Assembly (NCBI RefSeq): GCF_030272615.1
Contig: NC_081405.1
Location: 470,322,008 to 470,386,007, forward strand
Length of the DNA: 64,000 nucleotides
From: Cryptomeria japonica
Lineage: Eukaryota > Streptophyta > Pinopsida > Cupressales > Cupressaceae
Reading direction: 5' to 3'
Below the pieces are notes generated by a model that saw nothing but the letters and a program-made list of their open reading frames with translations, was not told the DNA's origin and ran no database searches. Numbering within the stretch: position 1 is the first letter of the stretch; every line of letters begins with the position of its first letter. Below are positions 1-11,800 of the stretch, in pieces. Position numbers and translations under genes: made by a program.

Positions 1-596
1 ATCTTGACCAAAGTGTCATACTAATCCTCTACTGTACTTCTCCTTATTTAGTTTCTCTCTCATAGAATTCCTTAGGATGCACAATTGGTTTCCTTTGAAC
101 AACATGTTATCTTGGATTGTGAAATCCAACCATCTCGTTCCTATCCACAACAAGTATTTCCAAACAAGCTTTCTAGGCCCTTGCCAAATCTGGATCTTTA
201 GGATACAAATTTTCAAGTTCATTGAACACATCAATCTCTATATTCATCTTTGTAAACAAATTTTACGTTTTGCTTAAGGTATTTGCAACTCTCTTTGACC
301 TTCCATTCCTGTGCTTTTAAATGAATTCGTAACTCAGCAAAAACATTACCCATTTTAGGTGCCTTTGATTCAACTTTCCTTGACTACTAAATTATTTCAA
401 AGCCTGATGATCAGTATATAAAACAAACTCTTTTGGCAACAAATAATGTTTCCATTTCTTCAAAGCCTGAATTAAAGCATAGAATTCTTGATCATAGACA
501 ATGCTTTTTCTTGGCATCATTAAGCTTCTTAGTAAAAGAGGCAATAGGTTTACCTTTCTAACTCAAAACAGCTACTATGGCACAATCACTAGCATC
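1..596 (-). mobile_element. Ty3/gypsy pol remnant: RNase H and integrase zinc-binding part
   Basis: Read on the minus strand, about 535-400 encodes an RNase H stretch typical of Ty3/gypsy ([20 protein letters not shown], then a YTDHQALK-type end). About 150-16 encodes the stretch before the integrase zinc finger (LFKGNQLCILRNSMREKL). Stops and frameshifts break the frame, so this is a dead copy. It is the same element as 2552-4071 and 4406-4860. The solo LTR at 597-2551 splits the RNase H coding exactly at a 5-bp duplication. The element continues beyond base 1. It lies in an upstream intron of the PNPase gene, in antisense orientation. Confidence 0.8.
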
Positions 597-2551
597 TGTA
601 ATGTCCCGTACTTGTTATAGGCCTATTAGCAGCGATTTTTCTTATTTAAATACAATTATAACTGTGAATTAAAATGATTCATGAGGAGACAAATACTATC
701 TAATGTCTTTAATTAAAGTTCTAGTAATGAATATATGAAACAACATATTATCATATGAATTATTACTGTTATTTCTGAATACTATCAGCAGTGCATAAAT
801 TAAAAGTAAAGATTGTGACTTACCTTGTATTGGAATAATGTTGCCTTGGGAGAAACGTGCACCCAAGAAAGCAAACACCTACATACCTGATCCATTATTA
901 TAATTAAATCTAGTCTTTTCAAGCAGATAAAATTGGGTAATTGGAACATCAGAGGGGTTATGTGGGTCTGTTGTCTACCAAGCCCAAGGAATGGTTGCAT
1001 CTAACCTCCTTGCTAGACTTGGCGGCCCATGTTGCTTGCCCTTCAAGTCCAATACCCATACAAGACTTATCTTGGGGGTTTGGCATAGAGGATGCAATCT
1101 GGCTCCTTGACTCCAAGGGTCCTTATGACCACATGGAAGCCCCTCGTTGCCACTAGATTACTCCTCTACCCATTCCACACGAGATGCACAAGCAAATCTT
1201 ATTCAATACATATGTAGTGGCAGTGAATTAATTAAACAGTCACTATATTATCAGTTGTTACAGACTGGTATAATTCGTATTACAGACTTGTTCCATTATG
1301 CTAATTCATATCTCAGTAGGCTATCAGAGATACCAGATACCAATCATTAGAATACAAATAAGTTATAATATCTTCATTCAGATATACACAGAGAAGTTCC
1401 AGCATGTTGCTCATTAAATAAATGTTTCAAATAACTAATCATACCTTAGTAATAATGACAGAGTGGTAGATGATATAGTGTATGCTGAATGTTAGTGCCC
1501 AATGGGGCCTTTTTAATGCAGTATTAATTCTCTTGAAATTGTCACGTACTTGGTGCCAATGCCTCTTTTAATTTCCACTGATTTCTTCCTTTTTTCCAGC
1601 GATTCCCTTTTTGTTCTTTTTCTCATTAATTCCCTTCCTGTGCTTTTTTTCCTCTTCCTACTTAACATGTCTATCTTCTTGTGGAAATCTGATATGATTC
1701 CAACATATCTTTTCCTCAACTCTGCCTCTTAATCCCTCATATGAAGATCTGAGTTCCTTTGTCAACCTATCCTCCCCTTGGCAATGAATACCCATCCATA
1801 TTAAATATCTTGGTTATCGAATAGTTTCATCCCGTTCTTGGGAATGGACACATCATTAAACTTTCTTAATCGCACTTGTTCACTATTTAAGGACATTGGT
1901 TAATTACACAAATTGTGCCTTTATTCTTTATTGCTGCATATATTGTTTATATGTTTTTATCGGTGACTTTATTGACTATTCTCGTAGACACGTTTCTGTT
2001 CATTCCTTTTAAATTGCTAACCATACCTTGGTTATTCTTATTGCCACGTATTAATAATCTCTGCCTTTTAGTAATTATTAGATTACTGTCTTATCACTCT
2101 TACGTAGGATTATTTTGTCTTTTAGTGGGGGCTCTAGCAAGGAGGTGGGTCCCATAAACATTGTCTTTTAGTGGAGGCCTCTAGCATAAGGAGGTGGGCC
2201 CGATAAATAATGTATTTGTAATTTTTGTAAGGCACAAAGTGGGGTGCTAAGTATGAGGGACCGGTGCTCATAAAACAGACTCAAACAAATATATTTTATT
2301 TATATTTTAAACATGAATATAGAGTGGCAATTTCATAGAGGGCTGCTCTTGTTCATTGCTGAATGTAGATTAGTTGCTTTCCTTGGGCTGCTCTTAACAC
2401 TGCCATATGATTTATATATATTGTTCTCATTATCACAGTTCCTCATTTTGGATTGCTGCACCTCTAACACACTTCTTAGATAAATTAATTCTTTGTTCAA
2501 CACTCTTGACATAAACTTGTTTTGATCCAGTGAAATGGTGGGGACATGACA
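597..2551. mobile_element. Solo LTR, TGTAATGTCCC family, copy 1
   Basis: The 1,955-bp segment starts TGTAATGTCCC and ends GGGGACATGACA, an imperfect inverted pair typical of LTR ends. It is flanked by identical 5-bp copies GCATC at 592-596 and 2552-2556. Removing it rejoins the Ty3/gypsy RNase H coding of the flanks. No gag or pol is seen inside, so it is a solo LTR left by recombination. Near its right half (about 2117-2207) a 45-bp phrase beginning TGTCTTTTAGTGG occurs twice. Orientation is not decided. Similar ends occur at 33275-35247 and 50426-52218. Confidence 0.82.
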
Positions 2552-4071
2552 GCATCACAATCTACTTAAAATACCTTATTGAAATTGGAAGTGCCAAAAC
2601 AGATTGCTCAAGGACTTTCTTCATTAACTAATCAAAACTCATAGCTGGTCCTATAGTCCATTTAAACTTTTTTCTATCCCTGCTCATTTTCTCAACTAGG
2701 GGTGCACAAATGCTACTGAAATTATTGATTAATTTTTTATTAAAACTAGCAAAGATCTTGCCTTGTAACACTTCTTGGTGTAGGCCATTGAATGATTGCC
2801 CTCACTTTCTTTGGATTCGTGCTAAGATTCTCATTGAGATAACAAATCCCAGATACCCCAATGCTTTCACGAAACTACATTTCTTCAGTTTAATCAGCAC
2901 CATCATCCCCTCAACTTCTGTAAAAGTCTTCGGATATGTATCAGGTGTTCCTCCAAAGTCTTATTGACAAGCAAAATATCATCCAAATAAACAGTGAAAA
3001 AATTACCCAGAAACTCTTTCAATACCTCATTCATTAGCTACATAAATTTACCCTCCTTTGTCTTGAAGGTTGTCTTCCATTCATCTCTCCTCTGATTCAG
3101 ATCTGGTGATATCCACTCTTCAGGTCAATCTTCGTCAAACCTGTAATTATTCTTGCATTACTACATACCTTTTTTGCCACCTCCTTCAAGGGCTTGGATT
3201 TGTGGCGAACTCCATCCTTCATTAGGGAATAGGTGTTGGCATGGCCATCGTGTACTGCACATCGATCAAACAACCATGATCTCCCCTGATAATATAGGAG
3301 ACACATCCATTGCTGTAATGTGAGATAGTACCTCATCATGGTAATTGCCAATCTTGAACATGACTAATCATTTCTCAATGGTTCTTCTACACTTGTGTAG
3401 TTTAATACGGATGTGGATGTCTCTTCGTCTCCACTTGCAATTTGTTAATTATCTCCTTCTGACTAGATTATTGGTGCTACCACTATCACCGATAACATCA
3501 CTACATTTATCTCCTCATTTGCACCTTGTGTAGAATAAACTCTTCTTTTGAACTGGTTCTTTTTCTTCATTTTGCAAGGTTCTCCTAATGACAAGAGTCT
3601 CTCCTCTTTCTACGTCTTTTAAGTTCTTAGATGCAACATCTTCACCTACATGTGCAATTCGTGCATTACCATCAGATCTTACATTTGTCCTTCATTGATG
3701 TTGTGGATGCTTGTATGCTTGGTATCCTTCTTCTCCACGTTGGATTCATGTCCCATGAAAGCCTCCTCTTCTAGGTCTTCCTCTTCCTCTTTGTTTATCA
3801 TTATTTTGGTTGTGAGGGCAGTTGGCATTATCTCCTTTTTGGTTCTAATTGGTACTGTCTTCTTCTTTCTTCTTGTGATCTTCATTTTGGCCTCCATAGG
3901 ATCTTCTACTAGTATGTTCACCAAGACCTCTTCTCATCCCCTTTGCTTGCTTTCAAATCTTTTGTTTAGTTTCTTTTCTACTAATGGCAACCCAGTAGTC
4001 ATCACCTAGGGTAGTCATTTTGACCAAACTCAGCTCCTCTTGGATTTTCATTTTTAAGCCATTGTTTTAAT
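2552..4071 (-). mobile_element. Ty3/gypsy pol remnant: protease to RNase H
   Basis: On the minus strand a protease-like active site DSGST is encoded near 3490-3460. It is followed at about 3351-3180 by the protease-RT linker, whose sequence resembles the usual LLGRPWQFDR and HDGR-NTYS phrases. After a large internal deletion comes the RT palm phrase TKIDLKSGYHQI (about 3135-3097), then a YLDDIL catalytic motif and EEHL phrase (about 2990-2925). The RNase H start follows, ending at 2552. Frames shift often and stops are present. A lysine/glutamate-rich stretch (3924-3679) between gag and protease fits a gag tail or spacer. Confidence 0.8.
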
Positions 4072-4081
4072 TGTTGAGACA

Positions 4082-4153
4082 TGGACCAGCTAGGACTCGA
4101 ACCTAGGACCTTCCATACACTGCTGGAGTGCTCTACCACTGAGCTACTGGCCC
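4082..4153 (-). other. tRNA-like sequence in the 3' LTR of copy B
   Basis: Read on the minus strand this is a 72-nt tRNA shape. It has a 7-bp acceptor stem GGGCCAG/CTGGTCC, a D arm GCTC/GAGC, a T arm CTAGG/CCTAG with loop TTCGAGT, and discriminator A. It holds the A box TAGCTCAGTGG and the B box GGTTCGAGTCC. The anticodon loop reads GCAGTGTA, eight bases without the usual T33, so no anticodon can be assigned. I read it as a Pol III promoter module of the LTR and not a working tRNA gene. Confidence 0.85.
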
Positions 4154-4206
4154 CTCTTGGACCAGTCCATTGTCGGTTTGGGTGTGGCTTATTTCCAACA
4201 CCGACA

Positions 4207-4215
4207 CCCCCCCTT
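4207..4215 (-). other. Polypurine tract of copy B
   Basis: AAGGGGGGG on the minus strand, directly before the 3' LTR. It would prime plus-strand DNA synthesis. It lies in the loop of an 11-bp inverted repeat (4181-4191 with 4215-4225). Confidence 0.85.
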
Positions 4216-4257
4216 AAGCCACACCTCCCGTGTGCTTGGGGCTCCTAGCCTGGACCT

Positions 4258-4270
4258 GGCTCTGATACCA
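4258..4270 (-). other. Primer-binding site of copy B
   Basis: TGGTATCAGAGCC on the minus strand, starting at the first base after the 5' LTR. This is the canonical plant primer-binding site complementary to the 3' end of initiator methionyl-tRNA. Confidence 0.93.
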
Positions 4271-4280
4271 TGTTGAGACA

Positions 4281-4352
4281 TGGACCAGCTAGGACTCGAA
4301 CCTAGGACCTTCCATATGCTGCTGGAGTGCTCTACCACTGAGCTACTGGCCC
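4281..4352 (-). other. tRNA-like sequence in the 5' LTR of copy B
   Basis: Same 72-nt tRNA shape as at 4082-4153, with identical acceptor, D and T arms and identical A and B boxes. The anticodon loop differs (GCAGCATA). Two of the four differences between the two LTRs of this copy fall in this loop, while the promoter boxes are unchanged. A Pol III transcript starting here would cover the last part of this LTR and the interior. Confidence 0.85.
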
Positions 4353-4405
4353 CTCTTGGACCAGTCCATCGTCGGTTTGGGTGTGGCTTATTTCCAATAC
4401 CGACA

Positions 4406-4860
4406 TTAATGAGCTACCTTCTCCTTGTTGGCCTCAGAATGGCTTGTTCTGATTATGACCTTGTAAAAATTCCTCCATGTATTATTTAACAGACTTGTTC
4501 TTTTACTTCAATCCTTGCAACTTTTTCAACAACTCTGACTCATAATCAACTATTATGAATTGCTTCTTTAGCTTCTCTACCATCCGATCCCATCTTGTAA
4601 TTTTTCCTTTTTCTCTTATTTTTCTTTCTAGCTGTATCTCCTTCCCCCAAATGCTGGCATGACCTTTCAGTTTGGTCTTTGCAAATGTGACCCTTTTACA
4701 ATCTTCTATATCTTCATGCGTAAAATACTCATCCATATCGTTTATCCAATCAATTAACTGTTGAATGATATAGGAGAGCCTCTTATCTAGGAGCTTTATC
4801 ATTTGGACCTGCAGCCCTCTAGCCTAGCTCTATTTGTGGTAGCAAGAGCCATTGGCTACG
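4406..4860 (-). mobile_element. Ty3/gypsy gag remnant
   Basis: The minus-strand frame from 4802 to 4503 matches the retrotransposon gag core (Retrotrans_gag): a DEYF..EDIEDCKRV.FAKTKLKGHA phrase, then W(GKEIQ), KITRWDRMVEKLKKQF and a DYE..LLKKLQ end. A start codon MALATTNRARLEG is readable at 4852, in another frame after a small frameshift. No LTR or primer site is visible to the right, so the 5' end of this element has been lost. It belongs with 1-596 and 2552-4071. Confidence 0.8.
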
Positions 4861-5726
4861 TTTGATTTTTTGGAACTTTTTACTTGGTTTATAGGTTGAC
4901 TTCGTACAAATTTTATTGTAATTGAAATTTTGTCACCTGTTAGCATCTAGTTGTTATATATGCACTATGAGGTATGCTTTGTGCACTGCAATGTAATCAG
5001 CGATATAGCGATATGAATGTAAACAACTAAAATCTATTTTCTACAATCCATGGGTTTAGCACTCTATTTTATTTGCTCTCTATATCTCTATGCTATGGAA
5101 ATGCCTTTAAATATAGAAAACAAGTATTTTTTTTTAAAACCCTATTTTCCCCCCCTTTTTTTCAGTAAGTCTTATATGTTTGGTTTACGGTTTTACCAAT
5201 TGTTTCCCGGGAAGATTTTTTCTTTTATGATACAAACAATGAAGTAAATCTGATTCTTTTCAGTGATCTATAATATAGTAGATTGCCATGATCCAATTTA
5301 GATAAGCTAGTTCATTTTTTCATTCTTCTTGTTTGTTCTTCAATCCTTGCATGTACAAGTAATGTAAGCACACATAAAACGTAGATGCTTTTGATGCTTG
5401 CTATTCTGATTCTACACTGAAGTTCAGTTTCAGCAAACTGAGTTGATTTTGTGCATTCCTTATTAGTGTTATCTGAATGTGGTTCTTTGTGGAGGATTGC
5501 TTTAGTGTAAATTGTTTTACTACTGAAGCTAGGCTTACATTCAAGAGAGCTACTCTCTGTGCTGAAAATTAATAAGTGCCCTTCTACATCAAAAATTAAT
5601 TTCAAAAGGACAGTCTTGGTCATTGTGTGTGCAAGATAGTTCATATGCTTCTTAAATTTGTTAAGCACCAGATATAAACATGAATTCTGTTATTTCTGAT
5701 GGTGATAATGTATGCTTGCTGTGAAG
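4861..5726. other. PNPase upstream intron, non-coding
   Basis: AT-rich intronic sequence with no coding region or transposon I can recognise. A T-rich tract runs up to the acceptor AG at 5725-5726. Confidence 0.6.
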
Positions 5727-5882
5727 GTTGACTATCGGGAGAGACAATATGCACAAGGAAAGATCCCTAACACTTTCATGCGAAGAGAAGGTGCCCCAAA
5801 GGAACGTGAGCTTTTGTGTGGCCGTGTGATTGACAGATCTATTCGTCCACTATTTCCCACAGGGTTTTATAATGAGACTCAG
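5727..5882 (+). CDS. PNPase exon, RNase PH domain 1 (FMRR loop)
   Basis: 52 codons in phase 0, from acceptor AG 5725-5726 to donor GT 5883. It starts [11 protein letters not shown] and ends GFYNETQ. FMRREG corresponds to the conserved FFRR loop that lines the central RNA channel. IDRSIRP has Ser where Pro is usual (IDRPIRP). An open frame exists upstream to 5712 (MLAVK), but homology starts at V, consistent with the splice acceptor. Confidence 0.92.
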
Positions 5883-8800
5883 GTTTTATCCCTGCCTTTA
5901 CCTTTTTATGTTTACTTGGAAATATAATTTATTATACAAAGTCCTATGCATTTGTTTTGATTGTATTAACAGTAAGTTACCTTTATTTTGTTAACCTCTA
6001 GAGAGAAATAGCTTGTATGAATATCCAGAAATGACCAAAAAAAGGGACTTTGGTAGAAGACTTCAATGAGTATTACTATTTTCTTTTGGGCAAGCACTTG
6101 GTTTGCTAACTATACATGTGATTGTTAGTTCTCTGGAATTGTGAGTTCATAAACTTTATTTTGTAGGATAGTAAATACATATTCTCAGTATCATGTAAAG
6201 GAGGAAGCGTTATAGGATGAATAATACACATAAATTTTATAAATATGGCCCTCAGATTCATTCACTTCAGAAAATCAATCAATTAGATCAGTGCACTTAT
6301 ATAGCGAGGTGGGCTAACCAGCTTCTCAACACCACAGAACCACCCACTAACCAGTATGATTAGGATGTGGTTAATTAGGACTAAGGAAATAAAAAAATAG
6401 GGATATAATATATTGTTATATGTAAGTACATTCTAAAACCCCCATAATTCAAAGTTAAAAGTAGATGTATGATTCAATATGAGATATGCAAACATGCTGA
6501 CAATCATGTTTCAATTGGTTTATCTCTGCAATAGATCCATCTCACCACCATGATGTGCTAAAGAGAGCAAATACTCTGGATTAACTCAGGTACATAGCGA
6601 CTGAGGAACCTCAAAAGAAAGAGACGAATGCTGTGCACAACAGTACACAGTAATACATTTTTGGACTGATCAAATGCCTAACACACAAAATCTCATGAAT
6701 CATTGAAGGCACCTGTTGACGTTGAAAAGAATTACAAATCTAGCAGGAAAAAATGTTGATCCTCAAAATATGATTACTCAGCTCCTCGTATAGCCATCAG
6801 TTGTGCAGAGTCTTCTACTGTTGTGCAGAGTCTTCTCTCAAAATGAGCTTTCTACTGTTGTGCAGAGTCTTCTCTCAATATGATTAATCTTCAGTCCTAA
6901 TTATTGGTGCCTGTGCAGCCACTCTCTACTAAAAAATGATCATATCAAGGCTGACCATCGGTGAGTCACTCTCATGTTTGGTTCTCACTCCAAAACCGTG
7001 ATGTTTTAGGTGTTGCCACTGACCATCTCTACTTAAAATATAGAATCAATATCTAGAATCACTGGAGTGCAATATTTGGAATCAAGAGGCACTAGTGATA
7101 TACCGTTATCAACACATGGAGAAGCTATAGAATGTAACTAATGTATGACCCATCCATGCTAGTTGCTCACTGGTAGCAGTTCTCAACTCTCATTGTCTCT
7201 AGGAAATTTTTTAAAAATTGGGCCCTTCCAAATGTGGTGTCCATGACTATCAAAATAGCCAATAGGAGTAGTCTCCAGTTAACATTCTGGAACAATGCAT
7301 CATCATCACTGAAATCATCTAAAAATGTGTTGGCTGATGTGCTGACATTGCCACAAACCCTGATCCAGAATCACCACCTGGAAGAATGGAGCAGGGGCAC
7401 CATGTTAGACATTTGGTGTAAATGAAGTCTCATGTCAAGTTTTGGTGTTTTGAGTTTACATGTGATGTAATAAGGTCCTATGGACCATTCTGGAATGGTT
7501 TGTAATGGTCTTGAGTCATAGGAGGACATTTTAGGATCATATAGTACGTTTTGTCAAAAAATTGTCATTATTGGAAATGTTGTCATTTTGTAAAACAAAG
7601 TGGTTTTTGGTAGTTGAAGTTTGAAATATGGTTTGTAACCATTGGGGGGGGATGTTTAGACATGTATTTAACCTGTCCCCATCGACCATGGGTCGATTGG
7701 ATGTGATTTAGCTTGGTGGAAGTAATAAAATTTATCAGTGTTCTTGCATTCACAGTTTTTCAGATTTTTATTGCTGCTCTAGTGCATTGGAAGGCCTTGT
7801 ATGGAAGGATCAGGCCTTGAGACTGGATGCATTTGAAAGAGGGGTGAATCCCCTTCCTTTTGGCTTTTGTCTCATCAATTTTCATCAAGATTTTAGCATT
7901 TTACAAGCATTTTTCCAAAACTGGTCTGAAATCCCTGTTTTGAGGGTTACAGAGTGAAAAAATGAATATTTAAGCCATTTCACCCATTGTATTATGCTGT
8001 AACTTGGTGGAATGGCAAAATTTGTTGTATGTTTTGTGTTTGAATGGTTTGCAGGAGCAGGGAAGGCCATTTGAGGATTTTGTGATGATGCCCTACGGTG
8101 AAAAGTGTAAGTTTTGTGTCAAGTTTGATGGCTAAGTGATGGAGTTCACACAAAATGAATGGCTAAAGGTAGGGTAAAGGTTTGAAGAGCATGTGAAGAC
8201 CTATTTTGAAGTGGTTGTGGTCTTGTCTGACAGAGTAGAAGCCTGGAGTGTGGATTTTCAATAAACCCTCTTGGTTCAAGCCCAAAAATTGGCCTAGAGT
8301 GAGGGTTTGGTGGTTGGGTGACTTGGTGGCCATTTACCATGATAAAAATGATTGAATTAGTCCTTTTGTAACCTGCCTAGGACTCAAGAGTGAAGAGTGG
8401 GGGGTTGGGGTCAAGATATCACGTACTTGCTTTGGAAAAGTGGCCTAATTAGGCCTAGTTGCAGAATTACCAGTCCTTTTTAGAGGCGTTTGTTACAAAA
8501 CAACCCTAGCTACAAACTGAGTATGTCATAGAAGAGCCAAATGGGTATCCAAAAGTGTTTTCATATTTGTCAAATGTTGTCTGTATAGGAAGTTATGCTC
8601 AGAAAACCTCTGTTCGAGGGCTACTAGGAATTAGTCCTAGTTGTGAAGGAATCATTTTGAAACCATAACACAAGTCTATGACTAGTGTTTGTGTGGATCA
8701 ACCATGTTGTTGTAAGCCCAAGGGACCCTACAGTTACTTGTTAGAAATTTAAATCCTTCTCCAAGAAATGTATCAAACTAGCCATGTCTTCAGTGTTACA

Positions 8801-11800
8801 AGGTGAATAGGTGACTTGGGAGAAAGATCTCCATGTTTGGATCTTTGAATCATTGAATTGTGAAGTTGTTGGTATTGTTTTAAGACCCTTCCCCTGCTTT
8901 GCATCAATGAATTTTGCTCAAGGCAGCAAAAAAACTCATCAAGTGCAAAGACAAGTATAACAAGCTCGAGTAGATGCACAATCAAGAGAACCTGCAACAC
9001 ATCCAATTATTTGTCTCTCAACCATCAACATCAGAAGCATGCAATCAGTAGGTGTAATCTAAGTCACAAGGTTTGATTTCGAGTTCGAGTTTGGCAACTA
9101 TGGAATTCGGATGAAGTTCGGCAAGGGCAAAAAATGTGAAAACAAAATTCGGCATCAAGTTCACCTTATATAATTTTTATTTTTCTAAATATTAGTAATA
9201 TATCCAATCATAGTTGAACTACTCGCGACTCGGCTCGACTCGCCAAGCCCCTGAGAAAAAAACTCGGCGAAAACTTGGGAAAAACTCGGCAAAAACCTCG
9301 GCAACATAAAAACACACTTAATTTTAATAAAAAATGCATTTTTTTGCAAAATTTAATGAGAAGATGCATCCAATGAGTCAATAAATGATAACACAAAAGA
9401 AACAAGCTGATTCTAGATATATTTAAATGCAAAGTGTCTACAAAATCGCATCCTCATGAGAAATGCTGATGGCTGGAAGCAAAATAGTAAATAGTTTTTG
9501 TAAAACCAAAAGTAAATACAACTTCCTCTTCCCAGCTCTAGCTAAAACTAGTTTCAAACTTTCATCATATTTGAAATTTCATCATTCATACTCATAGTTT
9601 CAAACTTTCAACTCTAAAATGTATAATACCAGGATTTCTTCAATGCTAATTATGTTGTTATATGGCCTAATCAGACTCAGAGGTTAAATTTTCCCTACTT
9701 CCATCAGCGCAATTTCCCCCTATATTTTTCGACATGGGTTTGGGGGCAGCGCCCCCAAGTTTGGGTCAAGGGGCATCGCTGAAAGATCCTGAAATTTGAC
9801 TAAGTCTGGAAAATTGAAGAATCCTCCAAAAACTAGATTTTGCATTATAACTCCTGGAGGTCTAAAACCACTCTCAAACATCTTGATAGTATATATGGAA
9901 TATAACTTAAAGTATAAGTTTCTTATACTTAAATGTTATATTCCATATATGAATCCTAATGGATAGACCAAAAAACTCGGCGATTACTTGAGGGCATAGT
10001 GGGCTCTCGACGTGGCCCTTCCAAGTGAGTTTCCCCCTTCTCAGCCCAAAACCACATTGAAAAACAAAAAATGCATGTATTTTTTGCCGTTTTCGGCTGT
10101 TATGCTAACTCGCCGAGTTTTCTTGGCGAGTAGAAGTCATTACTACTCGCCAGGCTCAAAAACTCGGCGAGTTTTTGAAACTTGCCGAGTTTTCGGCGAG
10201 TAGTCCAACTATGTATCCAATAAATTATCAATATACTTAAGATTGCAGCATAGATTCAAAATCATTATAGAAAGAAGCAACATTCTTAAAGTATAAACCA
10301 TAAGAAACATGTGATATCATGCCTGTCAAGATTTTTTTTATTGAAAAGATACAATCAAAAGTTGAGACTTTAGAATTTCAAAAAAGCTACAAGTCATAAA
10401 GACTGCGAAGATGTTTTTTAGTCAAAAAGGTACAATCAAAATTCAAGACTATAGAGCTTCAAAAAAGCTCCAAGTCATCAAGAGCACATGGCTGAGCTGC
10501 TTCTGTAGCATCATCATCATTAGTATCACTGCCCAATTCATCATCCACAAAGTCAGGCTCATCTACAACTCCAGTTACCATGTCTTCTAAAATTTGTTGT
10601 TGTGAAGAAGATTTGGAATCATATGCTGATCTATTCATGAACAATTTTAAATTGCTCCAAATGTAGACAAGATCTCCCAACTTTCCGAACAACAACTTGT
10701 ACCTCTTTTTGGAATTGATGTGGTCAAAGCAACTCCAGTTCCTCTCACAAGCTGATGAACTTGCTCCCTAACTCAATATTCGAAGGGCAAAGAATTGTAG
10801 TTTAGGAGGTTGTGCTCCATAGCTCATCCTACATCTATAGCTAGGTACCTCATCTCGTGTCATATCATTTTGGGCTGCTTCTATTCCAAACGATCCTTTT
10901 GCTGTCTTGTATTTCCAACCTTGGTCTCTGATTAGACCTACAGTTGTTCTATTTCGTTCAAACTTGCTAATGGCTCCAAAATAGCACGCTGCTGCATGTA
11001 AGGGTGTGTGCATCATTTTTCATCTGGAATCAACTGTCTCCCAAAACTCCATGCACTCCGCTTCTACATTATTTAGTGCTTTTTGAATAGATTCCTTACA
11101 ACGTTTCATGCTTTCATAAAGCATGCCAAGGCAAGGAGTGTCACCATCCACCATACGAAGAACATCAACAATTGGCCCACATATATTCAAAACTTTTGCT
11201 CCACTTTCCCAAAAGTAGCTGCTCAAAATGATTTTTTCTATGTTCTTCCCCTTAGCACTTTTAGAAAGTGCTGAACTTTCCCACTCATTGGAACAAACAA
11301 CCAATCTCAAAGCTTCTTTATCTTCAATCACTCTTTTTAAAGTGATATAAAATGAAGCAAACCTTGTGTAACAAGGCCTCAACAACTCTCTAGATACATG
11401 TTGCCTGTAAAGACTCAATGTGAGACGGTGATTTCTAATGAAATTTGCCACTGCTCTCCCTCTATGGATTGCTTCATATATCCATGAGAATTTTTCCAAG
11501 TCATGAAGCAACAAATCTAGACAATGGGCTGCACATGGGCTCCAATATATCTGTGGGTACTGTTGTGACGTATTCACACATCGCCCCATTGCAAATGGGG
11601 ACCCCTACTTTTTGCTTTCTAGGGTTTTCTTTTTAGGTCTTTTAGGTTCTTGTCTATTGACCTTTTGCATTTGAAGGGTCGCCAGGGGGCTCATTTGGAT
11701 AGCAGGCTCTGCTTGAGTCAGGTGGATTTACTTAAGAGGTTAGGTCAATTGAGTGATTAGGGGTAATTTAGATCATTCCTAGGGTGTTTTTTGTGTACTA

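Larger units (their letters stand above)
4072..4405 (-). mobile_element. Complete 334-bp tRNA-LTR mini-retrotransposon, copy B
   Basis: This is a full LTR retrotransposon on the minus strand. It has a 135-bp 5' LTR at 4405-4271, a 64-bp interior at 4270-4207 and a 135-bp 3' LTR at 4206-4072. The flanks carry a perfect 5-bp duplication TTAAT (4067-4071 and 4406-4410). The LTRs begin TGTCGG and end CAACA. They differ at four sites, all transitions. The interior has no coding capacity. It begins with TGGTATCAGAGCC, the standard initiator-Met tRNA primer-binding site, directly against the 5' LTR, and ends with the polypurine tract AAGGGGGGG directly against the 3' LTR. Size and layout fit the TRIM/SMART class (known classes). 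It is inserted between the gag and protease parts of the older Ty3 element. Confidence 0.95.

Noticed and set aside
3679-3924. Lysine/glutamate-rich small protein (minus strand)
   Set aside because: It lies between gag and protease of the dead Ty3 element and is low in complexity. I treat it as part of that element.
4280-4489. Open frame on + strand with [20 protein letters not shown]
   Set aside because: It is the antisense reading of the tRNA-like module in the mini-retrotransposon LTR. The same peptide appears antisense at 33621-33340 and 33990-33643. It is not a protein family.
11020-11589. A single 189-codon host gene
   Set aside because: It is a hAT transposase segment, and its first residues come from the inserted LTR.
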